A DNA stretch of 64,000 bases from an uncultured Oscillospiraceae bacterium. GTDB taxonomy: Bacteria > Bacillota > Clostridia > Oscillospirales > Acutalibacteraceae. Position numbers and translations under genes: made by a program. The stretch is taken from assembly GCA_900547105.1 (NCBI GenBank), contig URFL01000004.1, forward strand, positions 132,631-196,630, in the 5' to 3' direction. Below are positions 8,610 to 17,477 of the stretch, piece after piece. Under the pieces are notes generated by a model. It was not told the origin of the DNA and did no database searches. It saw only the letters and a program-made list of their open reading frames with translations. Numbering within the stretch: position 1 is the stretch's first letter; every line of letters begins with the position of its first letter.

Positions 8610-9101
8610 TCACTTTTTTTTTCGATCAACCCACTCGATTTTCTTACAAACTATATTGATTTCGCTCTCATCAATAAAGATAAAATTATGCACCCATAAT
8701 TTATCCTCATTCAAAAACATTTCACCATACAAGTAATCCTGTGGAATGCGCTCTGACCTTAACCCTTGCATATGGCAATCAAACTGCTGAACATTTCGGT
8801 GAATCAGCCAGCCATCCAAAGGTTCATCATAGCCATCGTATTGCATCGTCATAACGACATCATAGGTGATATGTCCGCGACGGTTATGCTTTTGGACAGT
8901 TATTTCCGGTATGAAGCTGTCATGGAAGAAATAACAATGATCCAGTATATGCCGCAACCGTTTGGAAAGTTGACTTTTACAACGCTTGAATCGTTCAAAT
9001 CTAATGGCGCCTTGCCGTGCCCATTCTTCTTCGGCACTTTCTGCTATTTGCGAATCATCATCATCCATTTGTTTTAACAAATCTAAAGTCAAATATTCCA
9101 T
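8610..9101 (-). CDS. hypothetical protein in the four-gene island
   Basis: 163 residues, not securely recognised. The N terminus is acidic and helical (MEYLTLDLLKQMDDDDSQI, then EEEWARQG). It is followed by a basic helix and a beta-rich half (ITYDVVMTMQYDGYDEPLDGW). The opening and the middle recall small Firmicutes DUF4085-type proteins, but this is a weak impression. Start supported by AGGAGG about eight bases upstream. The base composition is AT-rich compared with neighbours. It sits 41 bases after the membrane-protein gene of the same operon. Confidence 0.65.
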   Translation of the reverse strand: MEYLTLDLLKQMDDDDSQIAESAEEEWARQGAIRFERFKRCKSQLSKRLRHILDHCYFFHDSFIPEITVQKHNRRGHITYDVVMTMQYDGYDEPLDGWLIHRNVQQFDCHMQGLRSERIPQDYLYGEMFLNEDKLWVHNFIFIDESEINIVCKKIEWVDRKKK

Positions 9102-9142
9102 AGACTATATTCCTCCTGAAAGCAAATAAGTAGCTGCGCCGT

Positions 9143-9856
9143 TTACTCTTTCCATGGCTTTCCGCTGGCTTTGGCAGAAAAAGTCGCCACTTTTTTCAGC
9201 ATCACAATCAAGTAATAATACAGTAACAACACAACACCGATACCAATGCACACACCGGCACCCAACCCATGCGTGCGGTAATCCCACAGCGCATACAATT
9301 GAAGAAAAACGATCAGCGCACCATAGGTTACCAGCACCGCAAAACCCCGCACCGCTCTCCATTTCCACTCAAACGCTTTGGGTACCGGCATATCCGTTTG
9401 TTGATCGGATATGTTGCAGCCGTCACACCCAATCACTCGAAAGCCAAAATGGTACACATCGGTTTTCGGGATAAGATACTGGTCTTTTCGGAAATTGATG
9501 TAAAATCCGCGATCGGCTTTTTGACCGGTGTACTGTTTTCCCAACTCGACCTCGATCACGCCATCGTCTGCTCCGCTATGTACCCGCAACCGGATTTGGG
9601 CAAAATAATCATCCAGATACTGGTGTTCATATCGCATGAACGCCCCCTGTAAAAATGCGACTGGGCACAGCATTGGCAACCACCAATGCCACGAATTAAG
9701 CACGTGCCGCTGTCGGATACATACCGTTGTATCCGACTTATCCGTTTTAAGGACATAGGTGGACAACGCATCTTCGTGCGTTTGCGACAACAGGGGGCAG
9801 TCAGCCAGCAGCTCCACCCCCTCGCGCGGCGGGTGTTTCACTCGAATCGTCAACAT
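9143..9856 (-). CDS. hypothetical membrane protein in the four-gene island
   Basis: 237 residues, not recognised. Hydrophobic segments near residues 57-73 (WHWWLPMLCPVAFLQGAF), 168-190 (GFAVLVTYGALIVFLQLYAL) and 198-219 (GAGVCIGIGVVLLLYYYLIVML) suggest three membrane helices. A beta-rich domain with a DGCNISD segment lies between helices one and two. The C terminus is basic. It is the second gene of the minus-strand operon, 18 bases after the first. No transport or enzyme motif is seen. Confidence 0.65.
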   Translation of the reverse strand: MLTIRVKHPPREGVELLADCPLLSQTHEDALSTYVLKTDKSDTTVCIRQRHVLNSWHWWLPMLCPVAFLQGAFMRYEHQYLDDYFAQIRLRVHSGADDGVIEVELGKQYTGQKADRGFYINFRKDQYLIPKTDVYHFGFRVIGCDGCNISDQQTDMPVPKAFEWKWRAVRGFAVLVTYGALIVFLQLYALWDYRTHGLGAGVCIGIGVVLLLYYYLIVMLKKVATFSAKASGKPWKE

Positions 9857-9874
9857 GTTGTCGTTTCCATTCTG

Positions 9875-10522
9875 TTATTTATTATCCGATGTTTGCCAAT
9901 TACGTAATGCTGCTTGGTAATAGTTTTCGAGTTCTTGTTTGTGTTTCCGGTTCATTTCGACGACCTCTTTCAAATAAGCCTGCTGTGCCGGTGGAATGCG
10001 TAGCGGCGTGATTCGTTTAGCGGTCCATATGGACTGTATCCAGCCCGATGTATCCTTATAGACAGACAACTGGTGTTCAATGGCCGCCAAAAGCGCTTGG
10101 ATATCTTCTCCGTCGCGTTCACTCGTTCCACAATCTCCCTCGTGGCTGACGCTATCGAAAAAGACAGAACCATCCCCGCGAAAGAAGGTGAGATCCTCCG
10201 GATACCCCTGTTCGCTTAAACCGGCGCCGATGGGGGCATAATCCAGCAGTATCGGAATGGCTTTTGGATCACAATGATAGGTGCGAATATGTGCCGGTCG
10301 CCCATTGTTATACCATTCTTCGTCATCTGTGCAATATTCATCAAACAAAAAAGGCTGCAACGGCTCAATGTTCCAGTCTTTCTTTTCGCCAGTCGGACTC
10401 CAAGGGAAAGCATAGGCAAGCGAAAAAAACTTGCTATATGCAAAACAGGTCTTCAAAAGCACCTCATATTTTGCTCTTGCTAACGCCTCGGGCTGGTCGA
10501 ATATCTTCAAGAAATATGCCAT
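9875..10522 (-). CDS. hypothetical protein, first gene of the four-gene island
   Basis: 215 residues, not recognised. Soluble; the N-terminal half is aromatic (FAYSKFFSLAYAFPWSP), the middle contains an FFRGDGSVFFDSVSHEGDC segment, and the C-terminal 60 residues are charged and helical, possibly a coiled coil (about 175-205). GGAGAGGAG lies upstream of the ATG. Being the most promoter-proximal gene, it opens a four-gene minus-strand operon wedged between housekeeping genes. The SHEG(x)C-like patch recalls bacterial immunity and SMI1-like small proteins, but no family call is justified. Confidence 0.65.
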   Translation of the reverse strand: MAYFLKIFDQPEALARAKYEVLLKTCFAYSKFFSLAYAFPWSPTGEKKDWNIEPLQPFLFDEYCTDDEEWYNNGRPAHIRTYHCDPKAIPILLDYAPIGAGLSEQGYPEDLTFFRGDGSVFFDSVSHEGDCGTSERDGEDIQALLAAIEHQLSVYKDTSGWIQSIWTAKRITPLRIPPAQQAYLKEVVEMNRKHKQELENYYQAALRNWQTSDNK

Positions 10523-10702
10523 CGAACGATCTCCTCTCCTATCCCACGCGGTGCTCTACTCATTCTTTCGACATTTCTACATCTATTAAACCAAAAATTG
10601 CCGCAAAAGTCAATGGATTTTTGGGCGAAAGTGTGTGGCGTGGAAATAGTGGCGAAAGGCGGCGCGGTGTGGTATACTGGTGCTATACAAGGAGGGGCCT
10701 AC

Positions 10703-11839
10703 ATGAAACTGTTTCACATTTCCGACCTGCATTTGGGAAAACGCGTGCACGAGTTTTCCATGCTGGAGGATCAGGAATATATTTTGCGGGAAATTCTGCG
10801 TTTGATCGACGACGAACAGCCGGATGGACTGCTTGTGGCCGGTGATGTTTACGACAAAGCCGTGCCGCCCGCCGAGGCGGTGGGGCTTTTCGACCGCTTT
10901 TTGTGCGAGCTGGCGGATCGGCGGGTTCCCACCTTTGTCATCAGCGGCAACCACGATTCGCCCGAGCGGATCGCCTTTGGCTCCCAGCTGATGCAGCCCA
11001 GCGGCATCCATATGTCGCCGGTGTATCACGGCGAGATCGCGCCTCTGTCGCTGACCGACGATTTTGGTGTGGTGAATGTGTATTTGCTGCCGTTTGTGCG
11101 CCCCGCCACGGTGCGCCGCTTTTGGCCGGAGGAAGAGATCGCCTCCTACACCGATGCGGTGGGGGCAGCAATCCGGCATATGCCGATTGACCCCGCTGCG
11201 CGCAATGTACTGGTCACCCATCAATTCGTGACCGGGGCGGCGCGGTCGGAGTCGGAGGACATCAGCGTGGGCGGCACCGACAATGTGGATGCGGCGGTGA
11301 TGGATATCTTCGATTATGTGGCGCTGGGGCATATTCACGGCCCGCAAAAGATTGGACGGGACACTTTGCGCTATTGCGGCACCCCACTGAAATACTCGTT
11401 TTCCGAAGCAGCACAGCAAAAGTCGGTGACGGTGGTGGAGCTGCGCGAAAAAGGCGATGTGACGGTGCGCACTCTGCCGCTGACCCCACGCCGCGATCTG
11501 CGGGAGCTGCGGGGCCGCTATGACCAGCTGACGCTGCGCTCGTTTTACGAAACGCAACAGACCGGCGATTATCTGCACATCACGCTGACCGATGAACAGG
11601 ATATTCCGGATGCGATCGGCAAGCTGCGGGTGATTTATCCGCAGCTGATGAAGCTGGATTACGACAACGCGCGTACCCGCGCGGGCGCGGTGATCACCGG
11701 CACCGATGCGGTGGAGCAAAAATCGCCGCTGGAGCTATTTGACGAGCTGTATGAAAAGCAGAACAACCAGCCGATGAGCAACCAGCAGCGGCAATTCGCC
11801 GCCGAGCTGATCCGCGATATTTGGGAGGAAACGCCATGA
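10703..11839 (+). CDS. sbcD: exonuclease subunit SbcD (Mre11 family)
   Basis: 378 residues. Metallophosphoesterase motifs are complete: HISDLHLGK at the N terminus, GDVYDKA, GNHDSPER, VTHQF and ALGHIHGPQ. With SbcC it forms the ATP-dependent nuclease that opens hairpins and protein-blocked DNA ends. The ATG at 10703 is chosen because the family begins with M-K-L/I-x-H-x-S-D and GGAGGGG lies just upstream; longer in-frame starts run into the promoter region (TATACT at 10673-10678). The last codons overlap the sbcC start (ATGA), so the two subunits are translationally coupled. Confidence 0.95.
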   Translation: MKLFHISDLHLGKRVHEFSMLEDQEYILREILRLIDDEQPDGLLVAGDVYDKAVPPAEAVGLFDRFLCELADRRVPTFVISGNHDSPERIAFGSQLMQPSGIHMSPVYHGEIAPLSLTDDFGVVNVYLLPFVRPATVRRFWPEEEIASYTDAVGAAIRHMPIDPAARNVLVTHQFVTGAARSESEDISVGGTDNVDAAVMDIFDYVALGHIHGPQKIGRDTLRYCGTPLKYSFSEAAQQKSVTVVELREKGDVTVRTLPLTPRRDLRELRGRYDQLTLRSFYETQQTGDYLHITLTDEQDIPDAIGKLRVIYPQLMKLDYDNARTRAGAVITGTDAVEQKSPLELFDELYEKQNNQPMSNQQRQFAAELIRDIWEETP

Positions 11840-14604
11840 GACCCATTCGATTGATTTTATCCGCCTTTGGTCCCTATGCCGGGCGCACCGAATTGGATAT
11901 GGACCAGCTCGGGGACAGCGGATTGTATTTGATAACCGGCGACACCGGCGCAGGCAAAACCACCCTGTTTGACGCGATCACCTTTGCGTTGTACGGCGAG
12001 GCGAGCGGCAAAAACCGCGAGCCGGGGATGCTGCGGTCGCAATACGCCGCGCCGGACACCCCCACCGAAGTGATCTTGACCTTTCAGTATGCCGGGCAGC
12101 TCTATACCATCCGGCGCAACCCCGCGTATATGCGCCCCGCCAAGCGCGGCGGCGGCATGACCCAGCAAGCGGCGGATGCAGAGATGACGCTGCCGGACGG
12201 GCGGGTGCTGACCCGCCGTCAGGATGTGGATGCAGCGGTCAAAGACCTGCTGGGTATCGACCGCGGTCAGTTTTCGCAGATTGCGATGATCGCGCAGGGA
12301 GATTTTTTGAAGTTGTTGCTGGCGCCCACCGAGGAACGGCAAAAGATTTTTCGCCAGATTTTCGGCACCGGTCGGTATTTGGAGCTGCAAAACCGGTTAA
12401 AAAGTGTCTCCGGTCGCCTGTCGCAGGAGACGGACGCGCTGAACGCCAGCGTGGCGCAATACATACAGGGCGTGCTGTGCGCGCCGGAGCATCCGCTGGC
12501 GGAGAAGCTGGCGGCCATTCAGCAAGGAGCCGCGCCGGTGGCGGAGGTGTTTCCGCTGCTGGACGCCTTGATCGCGCAGGATGAACAGGCGAACGCGGCG
12601 CTGGCACAGGAGCGGCAAGCGCTGGAGGAACAGTTGGAGGCGCTGCATCTGCTGCTGGGGCAGACGGACGAGATCGCCAAAACGCAGCGATCGCTGACCG
12701 AAGCGCAAGCGGCGCTGCGACAGCAGGAACCGCAGCTGGCGGCGTGCGAAGAGGCGTTGCAGCGCGAAACCGCGCGCCAGCCGCAGCGGGAAGAATGGCA
12801 GCAGCAGATCACCACGCTGCAAAACGCGCTGCCGCAATACGACGAATTGGAGGCCACGCGGGCGCAGTGGACCACGACACAAGCCGCGATCAAAGCGGAT
12901 ACCCAGACGCTGAACCAGCTGCGGGCAACGCTGGCGGCGCTGCAGCAGCAGGTGGACACGCTGAAAACGGAACAGGAGCAGCTTGCCGACGCGGGCGAGC
13001 AAAAAAGCCGGTGGGAGGCAGACAGCGCCGCTCTTGCCGCGCGGCAGGAGCAATACACCGCGCTGATCCGCGTGGCGGACGAAGCGGCAACACTTGCTGC
13101 GGCGCGTGAGCGGGCGCAGGCGGCGTATCGGCAGGCGCGCGCCCACGCGGAGCAGACGGCAGCGACTTACGCCGCCTTAAACCAGGCATTTCTGGACGAG
13201 CAGGCGGGCATTTTGGCGGACACGCTTACCGATGGCGCGCCCTGTCCGGTGTGCGGCGCCACCAGACACCCCGCCCCCGCGCACAAATCGGCGCAAGCGC
13301 CGTCTGAAACAGAGCTGAAAGAGGCGGATCGCGCCAACCGTGCTGCGGCACAGGAAATGGCGACTAAAAGCGCCGACGCGGCGGAACGCAACGGACAAGC
13401 TACCGCCAAGCAGCAGGAGCTGGCGCAGCGGGTTGCCGCCTTGTGGTCCGACTGCCCGTCGGACGAGGGGCGCATTCGGGCACAAACCGCCTTGAAAGAG
13501 GGAGAAGTACAGCTGACCGCGCTCGCGCAGCGTATTCGGCTGGAAGAGACGCGCATCGCCCGCCACCGCGAGGTGGAGCAGGCGCTGCCCAAAGCCGAGC
13601 AGCAGCTCACCCACACGCAGGAGGAGATTCACCGCCGCGAATCGGCGCTGGCAGCACAGCAAAGCACGCTGGACGCACTAAAGCAGGCGGGCGAACGACT
13701 GGCAGCGGCGCTGCCGTTTTCCGGACGCGATGCCGCCCATGCGGAGATTGGGCGGCTGCAACAGCAAAAGCAGGCGGCGCAGCAAGCGCTGGACACTGCC
13801 ACCCGCGCCTGTACCGACCGGCGCGCGGCGGTGGCGGGGCTGCGCGACAGCGTGGCGCGGCTGCAAGCGCAGCTGCAGGAAGCGCCCACCATTGACCGTG
13901 CCCAAAAAGAGCAGGAACGCGCCGCGCTGCACACCCGGCGGGACGAGCTTAGCGCAGCGGGAGCGGCGATCGCCACGCGGCTGCAAACCAACCGCACCGC
14001 GCGCGACAATTTGAGCCGCCAGCGCGACCAGCTGCAGGAAACCGAGCAGCGGCTGACATGGGTGCGAAATCTATCCAACACCGCCAACGGCAACCTTGGC
14101 GGCAAAGAAAAGATCATGCTGGAAACCTATATCCAAATGACCTATTTTGACCGCATCATCGCCCGCGCCAACACCCGCTTTATGGTGATGTCGGGCGGTC
14201 AATACGAGCTGAAACGCCGCATCGAAGCGGAAAACAACCGCAGCCAAAGCGGGTTGGAGCTGGATGTGATCGACCATTACAACGGCACCGAGCGCAGCGT
14301 GAAAACGCTGTCCGGCGGCGAATCGTTCAAGGCATCGCTGTCGTTGGCGCTGGGGTTGTCGGATGAGATCCAATCCGCCGCCGGCGGGGTGCGGCTGGAC
14401 ACCATGTTCGTGGACGAGGGCTTTGGCTCGCTGGACGAAGAATCGCTGCGCCAAGCCATGGCGGCGCTGGCGGGGCTGACCGAGGGACACCGGCTGGTCG
14501 GTATTATCTCGCATGTCAGCGAGCTGAAAGAACGCATCGACAAGCAAATTATTGTGCGCAAGGATCGGGCGGGCGGCAGCCATGTCACCATCACGTGCGA
14601 TTAA
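11836..14604 (+). CDS. sbcC: exonuclease subunit SbcC (Rad50-like SMC ATPase)
   Basis: 922 residues. N-terminal Walker A GDTGAGKTT (about residue 35) followed by LFDAITFALYGEASG; long Gln/Ala-rich coiled-coil arms (about 170-460 and 490-760); central zinc hook CPVC near residue 470, close to the midpoint; C-terminal signature TLSGGESF and Walker B TMFVDEGFGSLD. The start is the ATG inside the sbcD stop (GGAGG at 11824-11828). The protein tethers DNA ends and drives the SbcD nuclease. The architecture is complete with no sign of disruption. Confidence 0.95.
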   Translation: MRPIRLILSAFGPYAGRTELDMDQLGDSGLYLITGDTGAGKTTLFDAITFALYGEASGKNREPGMLRSQYAAPDTPTEVILTFQYAGQLYTIRRNPAYMRPAKRGGGMTQQAADAEMTLPDGRVLTRRQDVDAAVKDLLGIDRGQFSQIAMIAQGDFLKLLLAPTEERQKIFRQIFGTGRYLELQNRLKSVSGRLSQETDALNASVAQYIQGVLCAPEHPLAEKLAAIQQGAAPVAEVFPLLDALIAQDEQANAALAQERQALEEQLEALHLLLGQTDEIAKTQRSLTEAQAALRQQEPQLAACEEALQRETARQPQREEWQQQITTLQNALPQYDELEATRAQWTTTQAAIKADTQTLNQLRATLAALQQQVDTLKTEQEQLADAGEQKSRWEADSAALAARQEQYTALIRVADEAATLAAARERAQAAYRQARAHAEQTAATYAALNQAFLDEQAGILADTLTDGAPCPVCGATRHPAPAHKSAQAPSETELKEADRANRAAAQEMATKSADAAERNGQATAKQQELAQRVAALWSDCPSDEGRIRAQTALKEGEVQLTALAQRIRLEETRIARHREVEQALPKAEQQLTHTQEEIHRRESALAAQQSTLDALKQAGERLAAALPFSGRDAAHAEIGRLQQQKQAAQQALDTATRACTDRRAAVAGLRDSVARLQAQLQEAPTIDRAQKEQERAALHTRRDELSAAGAAIATRLQTNRTARDNLSRQRDQLQETEQRLTWVRNLSNTANGNLGGKEKIMLETYIQMTYFDRIIARANTRFMVMSGGQYELKRRIEAENNRSQSGLELDVIDHYNGTERSVKTLSGGESFKASLSLALGLSDEIQSAAGGVRLDTMFVDEGFGSLDEESLRQAMAALAGLTEGHRLVGIISHVSELKERIDKQIIVRKDRAGGSHVTITCD

Positions 14605-14621
14605 ACGAAAGGAGTATCGTC

Positions 14622-15032
14622 ATGGTCAAACCCATTGTGCGGGACACCTTTTTTCTGAGCCGGCGCTCCACCCCCGCCACCGAGGCGGACGAAGCGGTGG
14701 CGGCGGATCTGCTGGACACGCTGCGCGCCAACGCGGACAGATGCGTGGGCATGGCAGCCAACATGATCGGCATCAGCTGTCGTGTAATCGCCTTTTGCGA
14801 CAACGGCGATTACACCGTGATGTATAATCCGGAAATCCTTAAAAGCAGCCAGCCCTTCCAAACCGAGGAGGGGTGCCTGTCGCTGGACGGTGTGCGCCCT
14901 ACCCGGCGGTTCCATTCGATCAAGGTGCGGTATCAAAACGCCGCCTGGCAGTGGCGCATCAAAACCTACACCGGGTGGACGGCACAGATCATTCAACACG
15001 AGCTGGATCATCTGGACGGGATTATTATTTGA
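14622..15032 (+). CDS. peptide deformylase-like protein with altered motif 1
   Basis: 136 residues, shorter than typical deformylases (150-190). Motif 2 EGCLSL (metal-binding Cys) and motif 3 HELDHLDG (HExxH) are present, so an Fe/Zn centre is expected. Motif 1, normally GxGLAAxQxG, reads VGMAANMIG: the conserved glutamine that stabilises the transition state is replaced by Met. It may deformylate slowly or act on another substrate. Start chosen at ATG 14622 (AAAGGAG at 14608-14614). It stands 17 bases after sbcC and is probably co-transcribed with it and the next two genes. Confidence 0.8.
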   Translation: MVKPIVRDTFFLSRRSTPATEADEAVAADLLDTLRANADRCVGMAANMIGISCRVIAFCDNGDYTVMYNPEILKSSQPFQTEEGCLSLDGVRPTRRFHSIKVRYQNAAWQWRIKTYTGWTAQIIQHELDHLDGIII

Positions 15033-15050
15033 AGAAACGGGGGAAGCAAA

Positions 15051-15614
15051 ATGAGCCCATTGGAAAAAGGCCGCCCGCAAAACGAGGACGGACGGCTGGC
15101 AAAAGAAATACGCTGTTATGATCTGCTGGATAGCCTAGGCATCGCCTACGAGCGCATCGACCACCCGGCGGCGGACACAATGGAGGTGTGTGCCGCGATC
15201 GACCAAGCGCTGGGCGCGATGATCTGCAAAAATTTGTTTTTGTGCAACCGCCAGCAAACCACCTTTTATCTGTTGATGATCCCCGCTGACAAGGTGTTCA
15301 AAACCAAGGATCTGTCCCACCAGCTGGGGGTGGCGCGGCTGTCCTTTGCAAACGCGGATCATATGGCGGAGCTTCTGGACATCACACCGGGGTCGGTCAG
15401 CCTGCTGGGGTTGATGAACGACACCCAAAACCGCGTGCAGCTGCTGGTGGACGAAGAGGTGCTGCAGGACGAGTGGTTGGGCTGCCATCCCTGTATCAAC
15501 ACCAGCAGCCTGAAGCTGCGCACCGCCGACGCGTTCGGTCCGCTGCTAAAGGCGATGCATCACACCATGACAGTGGTGAAGCTGGAGCGTCCGGCGCCGG
15601 AGGAAACGGCATGA
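15051..15614 (+). CDS. prolyl-tRNA deacylase, YbaK/ProX type
   Basis: 187 residues. It matches the free-standing YbaK/EbsC-like editing domain that hydrolyses Ala mischarged on tRNA-Pro: an N-terminal helix with LLDSLGIAYERIDHP, then GAMICKNLFLCN, the KTKDLSHQLGVARLSFA segment, and TPGSVSLLGLMND near the C-terminal third. The Lys in the CKNLF segment corresponds to the substrate-contacting lysine of the family. It acts in the cytoplasm as an aminoacyl-tRNA quality-control factor. The stop overlaps the next gene's start (ATGA). Confidence 0.9.
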   Translation: MSPLEKGRPQNEDGRLAKEIRCYDLLDSLGIAYERIDHPAADTMEVCAAIDQALGAMICKNLFLCNRQQTTFYLLMIPADKVFKTKDLSHQLGVARLSFANADHMAELLDITPGSVSLLGLMNDTQNRVQLLVDEEVLQDEWLGCHPCINTSSLKLRTADAFGPLLKAMHHTMTVVKLERPAPEETA

Positions 15615-16309
15615 ACACGGCAGCAGAGCGGGAGATTCAAACGCGTCTGTTCGCGCTGCAGGACGAGCAGTACCGGGCGTTTCACAGCGCGCTGATGCCC
15701 ACGGTGGATCCCGAACTGGTCATCGGAGTGCGCACGCCGGCGCTGCGCGCGCTGGTCAAAGAACTGGCGCCAACGCCGCTGGCACAGGAATTTCTGGCGG
15801 CGCTGCCGCATCGGTATTATGAGGAAAACAATTTGCACAGTTTTTTGATCGCCGGGATCAAGGATTACAATGCCGCGCTGGCGGCAGTGGAAGCCTTTTT
15901 GCCGTTTGTGGACAACTGGGCGGTTTGCGACGGGTTGTCTCCCCAGGTGTTTGGGCGGCATCGCGCCGCGCTGCTGGCACCCATCCGCCGGTGGCTGGCT
16001 GCCGCGCATCCGTACACCGTGCGGTTCGGTATCGGGATGTTGATGCGGTGGTATCTGGACGAAGCGTTCGACCCGGCCTACCCCGCGTTGGTCGCGGACA
16101 TTCGCTCAGACGAATACTATATCAACATGATGATTGCGTGGTGTTTTGCCACGGCGCTCGCCAAGCAATACGATGCCGTCCTCCCCTATTTGCAGCAGCA
16201 CCGGCTGGATCGATGGACACACAACAAGACCATTCAAAAGGCGGTGGAAAGCTACCGCATCACCCCGGAGCAAAAGACCTATCTCCGCACGCTGCGGCGC
16301 AAGGCATAG
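15611..16309 (+). CDS. AlkD-like DNA alkylation repair protein
   Basis: 232 residues, all-helical HEAT-like repeat protein of the DNA alkylation repair family (PF08713 type). Recognisable stretches: RTPALRALVKEL near residue 42, YYEENNLHSFLIAG, NWAVCDGLSP with the conserved Trp and Asp, and WTHNKTIQKAVESYRI at the C terminus. Family members excise alkylated purines without base flipping, though several paralogues lack glycosylase activity. The start is the ATG overlapping the previous stop (15611). It closes the sbcD-sbcC-deformylase-deacylase run. Confidence 0.88.
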   Translation: MNTAAEREIQTRLFALQDEQYRAFHSALMPTVDPELVIGVRTPALRALVKELAPTPLAQEFLAALPHRYYEENNLHSFLIAGIKDYNAALAAVEAFLPFVDNWAVCDGLSPQVFGRHRAALLAPIRRWLAAAHPYTVRFGIGMLMRWYLDEAFDPAYPALVADIRSDEYYINMMIAWCFATALAKQYDAVLPYLQQHRLDRWTHNKTIQKAVESYRITPEQKTYLRTLRRKA

Positions 16310-16320
16310 ATATAGACGCA

Positions 16321-16353
16321 AAAAGGGACATTCCCCGCGGGGAATGTCCCTTT
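16321..16353. terminator. bidirectional terminator between convergent genes
   Basis: Perfect palindrome: AAAGGGACATTCCCCG paired with its complement, flanked by A runs on the left and TTTG on the right. It serves the alkD-like gene (plus) and reverse-rubrerythrin (minus). Confidence 0.85.
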
Positions 16354-16369
16354 GTTTGTACGTTTTCGC

Positions 16370-16951
16370 TTAGCCGAAATAACGGTTCAGCAGTCCCTCG
16401 AACGCTTTGCCATGGCGGGCTTCGTCTTTCGCCATCTCATGCACGGTGTCATGGATCGCGTCATAGCCCAGCTCCTTAGCGCGTTTCGCCAGCATCATCT
16501 TGCCCTCGGTCGCGCCGCACTCGGCATCCACCCGCATGGTCAGATTCTGTTTGGTGCTGTCGCTCACCACTTCGCCCAACAGCTCGGCGAATTTCGCCGC
16601 GTGCTCTGCCTCTTCATACGCCGCTTTTTCCCAATACAGACCGATTTCCGGATAGCCCTCGCGGTGCGCGACACGCGCCATTGCCAGATACATACCCACT
16701 TCGGTGCACTCGCCGCTGAAGTTCTGGCGCAGACCCTCGACCACTTCGGCATCCAGTCCTTTGGCAATGCCTACGCGATGCTCGTCCGCCCACTGGCGAT
16801 CGCTCGCCGCCGGAGCTGCCGCAGCAGCAGCCGGAGCCGCTTCGCCCATCTCTTTGAACTTGGACGCATCCGCGCCGCAGATGGGACATACGCCGGGGGC
16901 CTCGTCACCCGTGTGAACATACCCACAAATCAAGCAAACATACTTTTTCAT
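16370..16951 (-). CDS. reverse-type rubrerythrin (H2O2-detoxifying)
   Basis: 193 residues. N-terminal rubredoxin-like Fe site C6-x2-C9 ... C22-x2-C25, an Ala/Pro-rich linker, then a four-helix diiron domain with E and ExxH pairs (EEAEHAAKF and DEARHGKAF). The domain order rubredoxin-first defines reverse rubrerythrin, which reduces peroxide in anaerobes. The third codon ATG (16951) is preferred because AGGAGG sits eight bases before it; the ATG at 16957 is only two bases from it. It lies just downstream of perR on the same strand, with a Per-box-like sequence between them. Confidence 0.92.
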   Translation of the reverse strand: MKKYVCLICGYVHTGDEAPGVCPICGADASKFKEMGEAAPAAAAAAPAASDRQWADEHRVGIAKGLDAEVVEGLRQNFSGECTEVGMYLAMARVAHREGYPEIGLYWEKAAYEEAEHAAKFAELLGEVVSDSTKQNLTMRVDAECGATEGKMMLAKRAKELGYDAIHDTVHEMAKDEARHGKAFEGLLNRYFG

Positions 16952-16972
16952 AACCATTTCCTCCTAAAAATT

Positions 16973-16987
16973 TAATAATGTATATAA
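16973..16987 (-). promoter_or_regulatory. imperfect Per box upstream of reverse rubrerythrin
   Basis: On the minus strand TTATATACATTATTA matches 11 of 14 specified positions of the PerR operator TTATAATNATTATAA. It sits 21 bases before the start codon of the peroxide-reducing enzyme. Confidence 0.45.
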
Positions 16988-17010
16988 TAATGTTGCCAGG
17001 GAACCAATGA

Positions 17011-17424
17011 TTACGGCTGCATACGGCAGCCGGCGCACACACCGGTGCAGAACAATTCGCGCGTCATGAGCATCGCCTGCGGCGGGAATTCCGCCAGCGC
17101 CGCGGCGTAATCCACCGGAAAATCGGTCACGGCACCGCACCGCACACACCGGAAATGTCCGTGGTCACGCACCGTGCCATCAAACCGCTGCTCATCCGGG
17201 TCGATGGTCAGCACCTTAATCAGCCCCGCCTCGGCCAGCTTGTGCAGCGAGTTGTACACGGTCGCCCGCGAAAAGCCGGGATACTGCGCGATCAGCTCAC
17301 GGTAAATCGTTTCGGCAGTAGGGTGAATGGGATGCGCCGCCAGATATTGATAGACCGCCACGCGCTGCTGCGTGGGACGCACACCGTTTGCTCTCAGCAA
17401 GCTTTGTATCTCCTGTTCGGTCAT
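17011..17424 (-). CDS. perR: PerR/Fur family transcriptional regulator
   Basis: 137 residues. Winged-helix domain (about 1-80) with AQYPGFSRATVYNSLHKLAEAGLI; regulatory metal ligands in RFDGTVRDHGHF, equivalent to Asp85, His91 and His93 of Bacillus PerR; structural zinc site from CVRC and CAGC pairs. PerR senses H2O2 by oxidation of iron-bound histidines and then releases DNA. ATG at 17424 has GGGGGAG upstream. The adjoining reverse rubrerythrin and two Per-box-like sites support PerR rather than Fur or Zur. Confidence 0.88.
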   Translation of the reverse strand: MTEQEIQSLLRANGVRPTQQRVAVYQYLAAHPIHPTAETIYRELIAQYPGFSRATVYNSLHKLAEAGLIKVLTIDPDEQRFDGTVRDHGHFRCVRCGAVTDFPVDYAAALAEFPPQAMLMTRELFCTGVCAGCRMQP

Positions 17425-17462
17425 CACGCTCCCCCTTTCGTCGGCGTTGTTTGTATTCGTTC

Positions 17463-17477
17463 TAATAATGATTATAC
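17463..17477. promoter_or_regulatory. Per box upstream of perR
   Basis: TAATAATGATTATAC matches the PerR operator TTATAATNATTATAA at 12 of 14 specified positions, with the central base free. Located 39 bases upstream of the perR start, as expected for autoregulation. Confidence 0.65.
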
